Assembly: GCF_000424285.1 (NCBI RefSeq)
Contig: NZ_KE384157.1
Span: forward strand, 219,167 to 283,166
DNA length: 64,000 nucleotides
Reading direction: 5' to 3'
DNA from: Butyrivibrio sp. MB2005
Lineage (GTDB): Bacteria; Bacillota; Clostridia; Lachnospirales; Lachnospiraceae
Shown: piece after piece, positions 26,673 through 34,480 of the stretch
Position numbering within the stretch: position 1 is the stretch's first letter
Layout of the letters: every line of letters begins with the position of its first letter
Program-made: the position numbers and the translations under genes
Notes under the pieces: generated by a model
Database searches by the model: none
What the model saw: only the letters and a program-made list of their open reading frames with translations
Told to the model about the DNA's origin: nothing

Positions 26673-28082
26673 TTATTTGTCATCATCATCGAGGTCAAGG
26701 AACTCGAATTCAAAATCGTCATCCTCTAAAAGGAAGTTACGAGGCTTCCTGCCGTTCTGTGCGGGACGGCTCTTTACAGGCTCATCCTCTGCAGGTCTTG
26801 CTGCAGGCTGCACGGGCTTCCTGTCAGCGGGACGCTCTCTTCTCTCAGGCTTATCACCAAAGTTAAGTGAATCAGCTGTTCCCATGGGAGCGCTCTTTCT
26901 CTCGCGGGAAGGAGTAACAGGAGTAGAAGGTCTTCTGCTGTCTGCTACTGTTCTGCCCTTGCTCTCACGCTCGGGAGATACTCTTGATGCACGAGCCTTG
27001 TCTTCCTTCTTGGGAAGATCATCATACTGACTCTTTCTCTTATTGCCGGCACTCTCAACCTGCTCTTCATCATCGTAATACATATAATCACGAAGTCTGA
27101 AGATAAGGAGAAGGATTGCAAGAACCATCAGGGCAATGATTACAGCCATAACTACCAGTGCAACCTTCAGGCTGTTAGCCTGCTTCTTAAGAGCACCTGT
27201 CTGCTGTCCCTCTGTAGCATAATTCAGAAGGTCATTGAGCTTAACCTGTGTACCTTCTACGTTGTCATAGAGATACCAAGCATCTGTACCTGTGCCGTCA
27301 TCCTTATATGCAAGTGAAAACTCACCGTTACCTACTGTATCAATTGAAATGCCGGAATTGTCAGGCTCTTCAGCGGGCTGCTCTGCTGCTTCGCCCTCTG
27401 CACCTTCAGTGCCCTCAGCGCCCTCAGCGCCTTCAACAACTTCACCGCCTTCGCCTTCTGCTACCTCGCCGCCTTCACCCTCTGCTGTTTCTTCAGCAGG
27501 AGCTGCTGCGCCGATCTGTAAAAGATCAGATCTTACAAAACCTGTTCTTCCGCTATCGCCAAAGCTTATCTGATACCATTTCTTATTATCTGTGCCGTTT
27601 GCTTCACCTGTGATCGTTACGGTGTCGCCGTTCTTCACAGTGCCTACTGTATCATATCCTGTACCTGCACCGCCTCTTACATTGGCGCTTGCAACTGTAA
27701 CTGTAGCAGGCTGTGACTCTGTAGCTGTAACCTGCGTCTCGGGAAGAGATGCTGTGCTCTTGTTCTCTGAGCTGCTGACTGAACCGGACTTGGAAACAAG
27801 ATCACTTCTAACGTATCCGTATTCATTACCATTTACATAAATTCTGTACCAAACATATCCTTGAGAATCAGTAGTCTCTTCTATAATATCTACCTTATCA
27901 CCTGAATCAAGGCTTGAAACCTGCTCAGATGCTGTGCTTGCCTCCGCACGAACCTTAACATTTGATGATGTTACCGTTCCTGTAGCTGCAAGAGCACTGA
28001 TCGGTGACGCTGCAAACAAAGTGCACACTGAAAAGATTATGGCCATGGACCTAGCCATATTCCCCATTTTTCTCTTAATCAT
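26673..28082 (-). CDS. Membrane protein with two extracellular SH3b domains and charged cytoplasmic tail
   Basis: A 469-residue protein; the ATG at 28082 has AGGAGG 8 nt upstream. A signal-peptide-like segment ends ALAATG. Two bacterial SH3 domains follow (about 34-95 with VKVRAEAS and YGYVRSDLV; about 130-185 with ANVRGGAG and TGFVRSDLL), then an acidic Glu/Gly-rich linker, a further extracellular segment, one membrane helix (VALVVMAVIIALMVLAILLLIF, about 325-345) and a 120-residue cytoplasmic tail that is basic and Pro-rich, ending in a strongly acidic patch. SH3b domains usually bind peptidoglycan or peptides, so it may be a wall sensor or scaffold. Exact role unknown. Confidence 0.85.
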   Translation of the reverse strand: MIKRKMGNMARSMAIIFSVCTLFAASPISALAATGTVTSSNVKVRAEASTASEQVSSLDSGDKVDIIEETTDSQGYVWYRIYVNGNEYGYVRSDLVSKSGSVSSSENKSTASLPETQVTATESQPATVTVASANVRGGAGTGYDTVGTVKNGDTVTITGEANGTDNKKWYQISFGDSGRTGFVRSDLLQIGAAAPAEETAEGEGGEVAEGEGGEVVEGAEGAEGTEGAEGEAAEQPAEEPDNSGISIDTVGNGEFSLAYKDDGTGTDAWYLYDNVEGTQVKLNDLLNYATEGQQTGALKKQANSLKVALVVMAVIIALMVLAILLLIFRLRDYMYYDDEEQVESAGNKRKSQYDDLPKKEDKARASRVSPERESKGRTVADSRRPSTPVTPSRERKSAPMGTADSLNFGDKPERRERPADRKPVQPAARPAEDEPVKSRPAQNGRKPRNFLLEDDDFEFEFLDLDDDDK

Positions 28083-28121
28083 ACCTTCAACCTCCTGCAC
28101 TAACTTCATTAATCTACAAGG

Positions 28122-28130
28122 ATTATACCA
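28122..28130 (-). promoter_or_regulatory. Extended -10 promoter of the SH3-domain gene
   Basis: On the minus strand TGGTATAAT forms an extended -10 (TGnTATAAT) about 40 bp upstream of the ATG at 28082. No clear -35 is seen. Confidence 0.45.
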
Positions 28131-28180
28131 TATCTTGGAGTATAATGCCCTGATTCTTCTAAAATTAGTGGTTTTTTATC

Positions 28181-29452
28181 TTATGCCTCATCTATGGCCT
28201 TGCCAATATCATGACGCATATATTTATTCTCAAAGCTTACCCACTCTGTAGCTTCGTAAGCCTTTTTCCTGGCTTCTGCCAAAGTATCTCCCTTAGCTGT
28301 AATGCCAAGAACTCTTCCCCCGTTGGTAACGATCTTGTCGCCTTCAAACTTAGAGCCTGCATGGAAGCAGTAATATCCATCCTTGCCCTTGAAGTTCTCA
28401 AGACCTGTTATCTCTTTACCTTTTTCATACTTTACAGGATATCCTTCGGATGCAAGAACTACGCAAACCGCAGCCTTATCCTCAAATCTGAGATCAATCT
28501 CATCAAGCTTGCCATCGATTACAGCTTCGCAGACTTCAATCATATCGGTTTCAAGTCTTGGAAGAACAACCTGAGCTTCGGGATCGCCGAATCTCGCATT
28601 ATACTCAAGAACCTTGGGACCATCATCTGTGAGCATAAGACCGAAGAAAATTACACCTTTAAACTCTCTGCCCTCTGCGCGCATGGCGTCAACAGTTTTC
28701 TGATAGATATGCTCCTTACAAAAAGCATCAACCTCATCTGTATAGAAGGGACTGGGTGAGAAGTTACCCATTCCGCCGGTATTAAGACCTGTATCGCCAT
28801 CTCCTGCTCGCTTGTGGTCCTGAGCTGAGCTCATGAGCTTTATGGTCTTGCCGTCAACAAATGACAGCACTGAAACCTCACGGCCTGTCATGAATTCTTC
28901 GATGACCATCTTCTTGCCCGCATCACCGAACTTCTTATCCTGCATAATCTCGCGAACACCTGCTACAGCATCCTCTAAGGTCTCACAGATAAGAACGCCC
29001 TTTCCCAGGGCAAGTCCGTCAGCCTTAAGAACAATAGGGAATTTTGCTGTTTTAAGGTATTCAAGAGCTTCTTTAGGATCCTCAAAGGTCTCATAAGCAG
29101 CTGTGGGAATGTTATATTTTTTCATAAGGTCCTTGGAAAAAGCTTTGCTTCCTTCAAGGATTGCTGCGTTCTTACGAGGTCCGAATACTCTAAGTCCCTC
29201 TGCCTCAAAAGCATCTACGATACCGCCAACAAGGGGATCGTCCATTCCGATTATAGTAAGGTCAATCTGCTTTTCTTTAGCAAATGCAACCAGCTTATCA
29301 AATTCCATGGGAGTAATCGGAACACACTCTGCATACTCTGCAATTCCGGCATTACCGGGTGCGCAGTAAAGCTTATCAAGGTGCTTACTTCTGGAAACAG
29401 CTTCTGCTATGGCGTGTTCACGGCCGCCTCCGCCAACAATCAAAACTTTCAT
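28181..29452 (-). CDS. purD: Phosphoribosylamine--glycine ligase
   Basis: A 423-residue GAR synthetase (ATP-grasp), second step of purine synthesis. MKVLIVGGGGREHAI at the N-terminus is the signature; KADGLALGKGVLI and NTGGMGNFSPSPF lie in the ATP-grasp core, and NARFGDPEAQ near 290 is the metal-binding motif. Length is normal. TAAGGAG precedes the ATG. Last gene of the purE-purM-purN-purD run; the gap to purN holds a palindromic element. Confidence 0.97.
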   Translation of the reverse strand: MKVLIVGGGGREHAIAEAVSRSKHLDKLYCAPGNAGIAEYAECVPITPMEFDKLVAFAKEKQIDLTIIGMDDPLVGGIVDAFEAEGLRVFGPRKNAAILEGSKAFSKDLMKKYNIPTAAYETFEDPKEALEYLKTAKFPIVLKADGLALGKGVLICETLEDAVAGVREIMQDKKFGDAGKKMVIEEFMTGREVSVLSFVDGKTIKLMSSAQDHKRAGDGDTGLNTGGMGNFSPSPFYTDEVDAFCKEHIYQKTVDAMRAEGREFKGVIFFGLMLTDDGPKVLEYNARFGDPEAQVVLPRLETDMIEVCEAVIDGKLDEIDLRFEDKAAVCVVLASEGYPVKYEKGKEITGLENFKGKDGYYCFHAGSKFEGDKIVTNGGRVLGITAKGDTLAEARKKAYEATEWVSFENKYMRHDIGKAIDEA

Positions 29453-29465
29453 CTTCGCTCCTTAC

Positions 29466-29525
29466 CCCTCATCCGCCCTTTAGGCACCTTCTCCCCTAAA
29501 AAAGGACGAAGGCATCCGGATGAGA
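29466..29525. repeat. CCCTCATCCG palindromic element, copy 3, with terminal inverted repeats
   Basis: Opens CCCTCATCCG, hairpin CCCTTTAGG, CACCTTCTCCCC...GGACGAAGG, and closes with CGGATGAG. The ends CTCATCCG (29468-29475) and CGGATGAG (29518-29525) are exact inverted repeats, so this is the most complete of three copies (others at 9295 and 16369). It lies between purN and purD, touching the purN stop region. Confidence 0.8.
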
Positions 29526-29526
29526 A

Positions 29527-30174
29527 TTATATCAACCAATCAGTATCATATCCTTCAATAATCACTTTATTGTCTTCAACCCTGACCTTATGGTTTGCTA
29601 TAAGATCAATGGCTCTTGGAAGTATCTTCCATTCAGCCTGTTCCATAATGCGCTGCTGAAGCGTCTTAGCAGTATCATCCGGTCTGATGTAAACAGCCTT
29701 CTGAAGGATAATGGGACCTGTATCTGTGCCCTCATCCACGAAGTGAACCGTGGCACCGGAGACTCTGACACCTCTCTCAAGAACTTTCTCGTGAACCTTA
29801 AGGCCATAGAAGCCTGTTCCGCAAAATGAAGGTATGAGTGAAGGATGTATATTGATAATCCTGCCCTGGAAAGCTTTAACTATTTTCTCAGGTATTACCA
29901 CAAGACAGCCGGCAAGTACAATAAGGTCAGGATTCTCTTTTACAAGAAGCTCATAGAAAGCTTCGTTAAATTCATCCCTGCTGTTAAATTCCTTAGGTAC
30001 AAGTACCTTCGTCTTAATGCCATGCTTTGCTGCTCTTTCAAGGGCAAAAGCATTTCTGTTATTGCTAAACACCATGGATATCTCGGTGTTTGTAATCGTT
30101 CCATTATCAATGGCGTCTATAATCGCCTGGAGGTTAGTACCACCGCCGGAAACAAGTACAGCTATTCTCAGCAT
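29527..30174 (-). CDS. purN: Phosphoribosylglycinamide formyltransferase
   Basis: A 215-residue GAR transformylase using 10-formyl-tetrahydrofolate. MLRIAVLVSGGGTNLQAI opens the fold; INIHPSLIPSF carries the catalytic Asn and His; GATVHFVDEGTDTGPII carries the catalytic Asp. The first 7 nt overlap the end of purM and its ribosome site GGGAG lies inside purM, so translation is coupled. Confidence 0.97.
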   Translation of the reverse strand: MLRIAVLVSGGGTNLQAIIDAIDNGTITNTEISMVFSNNRNAFALERAAKHGIKTKVLVPKEFNSRDEFNEAFYELLVKENPDLIVLAGCLVVIPEKIVKAFQGRIINIHPSLIPSFCGTGFYGLKVHEKVLERGVRVSGATVHFVDEGTDTGPIILQKAVYIRPDDTAKTLQQRIMEQAEWKILPRAIDLIANHKVRVEDNKVIIEGYDTDWLI

Positions 30175-31202
30175 AATGTAACTCCCTTATCTCCTGCCTC
30201 TACGCTACCTACGATGAATCCCTTCTCGCCTGAAGCCTCGATTGCTGCAAGTGTAGCCTCTGCATCTGCCGGGTCAACAGCAAGTACCATACCAAGACCC
30301 ATATTGTAGGTGTTGTACATCATGTCCTCATCGAGATCGCCCTTTTTCTGCATGAGCTTGAAAAGTGCAGGAACCTCGTAGCTGTCCTTCTTAACAACAG
30401 CTCTTACGCCATCGGGAAGCATTCTCGGAATGTTCTCGTAGAAACCGCCGCCTGTGATATGGCTGCAGCCCTTAACGGTAATGCCATCCTTTTTGATCTG
30501 CTTGAGCATCTTCACGTAGATTCTTGTGGGAGCAAGAAGTGCCTCACCAAGAGTAGTTCCGAGCTCATCATAATATGTCTCAAGGCTTTCCTTAGTCATA
30601 TCGAAAACCTTACGAACAAGAGAAAAACCGTTGCTGTGAACTCCGCTGCTGGCAACACCGATAAGTGTATCGCCTGCCTTAATGGTGCTTCCGTCGATCA
30701 TATCTGCCTTATCAACAACACCTACAGCAAAGCCTGCAAGGTCATATTCATCCTCGGGCATAAGACCGGGATGCTCAGCGGTCTCACCGCCTACAAGTGC
30801 GCATTCAGACTGCTTACAGCCCTCTGCCACACCCTTTACGATCTGAGCTATCTTCTCGGGATAGTTCTTACCGCATGCTATGTAATCAAGGAAAAACAGT
30901 GGCTCACCACCTGCACAGATAACGTCGTTTACACACATTGCAACAGCGTCAATTCCGATAGTGTCATGCTTATCCAGCAAAAATGCCAGCTTAATCTTGG
31001 TTCCTACGCCATCTGTTCCCGATAAAAGAACGGGATCCTTCATGTTCTTAATATTTGAAAGGGAAAAAGCTCCGGAAAATCCACCAAGACCTCCAAGTAC
31101 TTCCGGTCTCATGGTCTCCTTTACAAATCCTTTGATCATATCCACTGATTTGTAACCAGCTTCGATATCCACCCCTGCATTTTTGTAGTTCAGCTCTGAC
31201 AT
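30168..31202 (-). CDS. purM: Phosphoribosylformylglycinamidine cyclo-ligase
   Basis: A 344-residue AIR synthetase. LLSGTDGVGTKIKLA, GGETAEHPG and HITGGGFYENIPR are the family motifs. Length matches PurM. Strong GGAGG ribosome site. It is 32 nt after purE and overlaps purN by 7 nt. Confidence 0.97.
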   Translation of the reverse strand: MSELNYKNAGVDIEAGYKSVDMIKGFVKETMRPEVLGGLGGFSGAFSLSNIKNMKDPVLLSGTDGVGTKIKLAFLLDKHDTIGIDAVAMCVNDVICAGGEPLFFLDYIACGKNYPEKIAQIVKGVAEGCKQSECALVGGETAEHPGLMPEDEYDLAGFAVGVVDKADMIDGSTIKAGDTLIGVASSGVHSNGFSLVRKVFDMTKESLETYYDELGTTLGEALLAPTRIYVKMLKQIKKDGITVKGCSHITGGGFYENIPRMLPDGVRAVVKKDSYEVPALFKLMQKKGDLDEDMMYNTYNMGLGMVLAVDPADAEATLAAIEASGEKGFIVGSVEAGDKGVTLC

Positions 31203-31234
31203 GTTTTCCTCCGATTTGGTTCTTCAATATTTAA

Positions 31235-31735
31235 TTAATAGTTCTTATATCCAACTTCCTGAAGGTGGGCGTCCTTTTTAACGACCTGTTCCTTCAATCC
31301 GTTTGAATAATCCTTGAGTTTCGCAAGGAGCTCATCATCAGATGTAGCAAGAATCTTGGCAGCAAGAAGTCCTGCATTGGCTCCTCCGTTAATTGCAACA
31401 GTTGCAACCGGAATACCGGTAGGCATCTGTACAATACTGTATAAAGAATCCCTTCCACCCAAAGATGTGGTGTGCATAGGAATTCCGATAACTGGCATGG
31501 GAAAAATAGCTGCACACATACCGGGAAGATGCGCCGCCATACCGGCTCCCGCGATGATTACTTTAAAGCCCTTGGATTCTGCGCTTTTTGCATACTCAAA
31601 AAACTCATCAGGCTCTCTGTGTGCAGAAATGATGTTCATTTCATAAGAAATACCGAGCTCATCCAGAATCTGCGCTGCTTTTGACATAACAGGCATATCT
31701 GAATCAGAGCCCATGACTATCCCAACTTTTGCCAT
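31235..31735 (-). CDS. purE: N5-carboxyaminoimidazole ribonucleotide mutase
   Basis: A 166-residue class I PurE. VGIVMGSDSDMPVM opens the protein, SAHREPDEF holds the catalytic His, and GAGMAAHLPGMCA and MPTGIPVATVAINGGANAGLLAA complete the fold. GGAGGAG ribosome site. It is 69 nt downstream of a hybrid kinase gene and begins the purEMND run with no terminator visible in between. Confidence 0.97.
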   Translation of the reverse strand: MAKVGIVMGSDSDMPVMSKAAQILDELGISYEMNIISAHREPDEFFEYAKSAESKGFKVIIAGAGMAAHLPGMCAAIFPMPVIGIPMHTTSLGGRDSLYSIVQMPTGIPVATVAINGGANAGLLAAKILATSDDELLAKLKDYSNGLKEQVVKKDAHLQEVGYKNY

Positions 31736-31804
31736 AGTTTCTCCTCCGAAATTATTGTTTTTTACCCTAACTTTTATACCACAATATACAGACGACTTTC
31801 AACC

Positions 31805-34480
31805 TTATTCGTCTTCATACATGAAGATAATTCCAAAGGCGCCCTGGCCATGGATTGCAGCACTGGCAGCCGACTCTTTCTGCACAATAACATCATCAAA
31901 AACCATCTCATCCCCAACCCATCTGATAATGTCATCCAGCTCATTTGCAGACAAACCCGTGTGGGTTATGAACAATCTTCTCTTATCAATGCTTCTGCCG
32001 GTATCAAACTGCATGCCGATATAGCGCCTCTTGGTCTTGCCTGAAGCACCCATAAACATTCTTAGCAGAGTTCCTCTTCCGTCTCTGAAAAGAATGCCCG
32101 GTTTAAGCATAAATATGCGGCTCATCCCCTTCATCCTTGGATTGATTCTTCCAAGCTTAACGAGGTAATCAATATTGTTTATAAGGAAACTCGTATGTAT
32201 TCTCTTCTTTATCTTATCCAGCTGACGTACGCATTCTGCAGGACTTATTCCTGTCTGGACAAGGTTCTGAGCTTCAAGCACCAAAAGTCCCATGCCGCAG
32301 GAAAGTGACTCAGAATCCACGATGTGAACCCTGTCGAAGGAAGCTGCTGCCTCCATGGCAACATGATAAGCACCTCCGGCTTTTCCGGACATGCTGATAT
32401 GAATTACATTATCTGCTTCATCAAGTCTTGAAGCAAAGAATTCCTCATATTCCTGAACAGATGGATTTTCTGCAAAAAGATCCTCATTTCCGTTTTCAGA
32501 AATATATTCAAGTACACCTTCAGTCTCTGTCTCGACACCATCTATGAAGGAGCCGTTTTTATTCCTGATAGAAAAAGGAATTATTGGCAGTCTCATCTTC
32601 TCAACAATCTCAGCAGGAAGGTCGCAGATACTCTCAGTTGTAATAAGGATAGGAAGCTTATCCTTATGCAGACTTCCCTTTTTGCTTACAGCTGCATCCG
32701 GGTCTGTAGGCCTTGTTCTTCTGATAAGGTCGGCAGGAAGAATTCTAAGGAGCGTATTCTCAAGCATCTCACCATTGATAGGCTTCAAAAGATAACCGTC
32801 AAAGCCTGCCATACGGAATTTGGCCTGATCATCACCGGAAGTAAAGGCAGTAATTACAACTACGGGAGTTTCTCTGTTCATACCACCCATCTGCTGCTTT
32901 ATCTGTCTAAGGCACTCTGTACCGTCCATCTCAGGCATTACCTGATCCATGAAAATGCATTCGTACTGGATATTGGCACATTTTTCAAGACATTCCTGAC
33001 CGCTTCCTGCTTCATCAATCTCCATCTTGGTATCGCGAAGGAGCCTTTTTGTGACTACGCGGTTCATCTGATTATCATCTACTATAAGGATTCTCGCACC
33101 CGGAGCTTCAAAGCTCTGCTTATACTCAGTTGCCAGCTTCTTATGTCTCAGATCTTCAAGAGTTACCTCGCCTATAGATTCACTCTTAACAACCTCCTGG
33201 GGAATGGTAACAACAAAGTTTGATCCCTTCGTATAGATACTGTTCACCTGAATCTCACCATTCATCTGATCAGTAAGCATCTTCACAATGGTAAGTCCAA
33301 GTCCCGTACCCATTACATCCTTGGCGCCGTTTTCATTTACTCTCTTAAACTCATCGAATACATGAGCAATGGCATCCTTTTTGATGCCGATACCTGTATC
33401 TTCAACGGAAAAGACAAGCATTATCTCGCCGGAGTTTGCAGTCTTGGTACGAAGCGATAAGGTGATACTTCCTTCATTGGTATATTTAATGGCGTTATTT
33501 ATCAGATTGATAAGAATCTGCTCTATTCTGATATCATCACCGATAAGAACCTTCGGAGTGAGGGGATCTATGTCCACAAAGAATTGAAGCCGCTTTTCAT
33601 GAGCCTCCTCGTAGGTCATGTTGATGGTCTCAGCCAGCATGTTTACAACATCATATTCATTAGGCACGATTTCCATTTTGCCTGATTCGAGCTTGGCTAC
33701 ATCAAGGACATCATTAACAAGATTGAGAAGCAGTCTTCCTGCACTTTTAATATTCAGTGCGTTCTCAGTAATCTCCTCAGAATCGGAGTCACGAATAATA
33801 AGCTCATTGAAGCCTACCATGGTATCAATGGGCGTTCTGATCTCGTGGCTCACAGTGGAGAAGAAATTACTCTTGGACTGTGAGAGCTTTTGAATTTCTT
33901 CCTTTTGTCTCTCAATAAGCTTATTCTCTGCAATGTAGACTCTGTTTTCAAAAAGGATCATTACTACAAGCAGAATACTTATAATAAGATTACTTATAAG
34001 AGAATCCATATGTGCCGCTAAAATCGTGTGACTTGCAACATATTCAGGATACATGTAAGCAAGATAATAGGATGCCGTCATAGCTACTGCGCCTATGGCC
34101 ATAAGCACATATTTTCTTCTGCCGGCAACAGTCATTCCGATAAAGGCAAAACCAAAGATGAACCAAAGAGGTGATCCGCCATAGATTCCGCCGCCATAAA
34201 TAAATGAAAGGGGCAGCAGAAAAACGATAAGAACCAGACCGATTATGGTGGCACCTGTCTGTACACGTCTTTTCTTAATAGAGAAAATTATTACACCTAA
34301 AAATCCAAAAAAGCATGCAATCAAAGCCAGAGTGTTCAGTATACTGTCACCCATGATCATTCCGATAAAAATCAGCAGGAATACCGATAACATTCCTATA
34401 AAGGTAAGTATGACAAACACTCTCTCCTGGAGGCTTTTGTTATGGTCTTCTACGTTGTTAAAAAGCCTTTGTATAATCAT
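31805..34480 (-). CDS. Hybrid histidine kinase-receiver fused to a DegV (FakB-like) domain
   Basis: An 891-residue fusion. Residues 1-180 hold about six membrane segments. HisKA has the phospho-acceptor His212 in STVSHEIRTP; HATPase about 310-430 has NLINNAIKYTNEG, DTGIGI and GTGLGL. The receiver spans about 463-585 with Asp512 in FMDQVMPEMDG and a KP motif. Residues about 609-890 match DegV: TTESICDLP, HISMSGKAGGAY, VDSESLSCGMGLLVLEA and YLVKLGRINPRMKG. DegV/FakB proteins bind a fatty acid and present it to FakA kinase. The ATG overlaps the upstream kinase stop by 4 nt (ATGA). The fusion is unusual; the DegV module may sense fatty acids or be a scaffold. Confidence 0.92.
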   Translation of the reverse strand: MIIQRLFNNVEDHNKSLQERVFVILTFIGMLSVFLLIFIGMIMGDSILNTLALIACFFGFLGVIIFSIKKRRVQTGATIIGLVLIVFLLPLSFIYGGGIYGGSPLWFIFGFAFIGMTVAGRRKYVLMAIGAVAMTASYYLAYMYPEYVASHTILAAHMDSLISNLIISILLVVMILFENRVYIAENKLIERQKEEIQKLSQSKSNFFSTVSHEIRTPIDTMVGFNELIIRDSDSEEITENALNIKSAGRLLLNLVNDVLDVAKLESGKMEIVPNEYDVVNMLAETINMTYEEAHEKRLQFFVDIDPLTPKVLIGDDIRIEQILINLINNAIKYTNEGSITLSLRTKTANSGEIMLVFSVEDTGIGIKKDAIAHVFDEFKRVNENGAKDVMGTGLGLTIVKMLTDQMNGEIQVNSIYTKGSNFVVTIPQEVVKSESIGEVTLEDLRHKKLATEYKQSFEAPGARILIVDDNQMNRVVTKRLLRDTKMEIDEAGSGQECLEKCANIQYECIFMDQVMPEMDGTECLRQIKQQMGGMNRETPVVVITAFTSGDDQAKFRMAGFDGYLLKPINGEMLENTLLRILPADLIRRTRPTDPDAAVSKKGSLHKDKLPILITTESICDLPAEIVEKMRLPIIPFSIRNKNGSFIDGVETETEGVLEYISENGNEDLFAENPSVQEYEEFFASRLDEADNVIHISMSGKAGGAYHVAMEAAASFDRVHIVDSESLSCGMGLLVLEAQNLVQTGISPAECVRQLDKIKKRIHTSFLINNIDYLVKLGRINPRMKGMSRIFMLKPGILFRDGRGTLLRMFMGASGKTKRRYIGMQFDTGRSIDKRRLFITHTGLSANELDDIIRWVGDEMVFDDVIVQKESAASAAIHGQGAFGIIFMYEDE

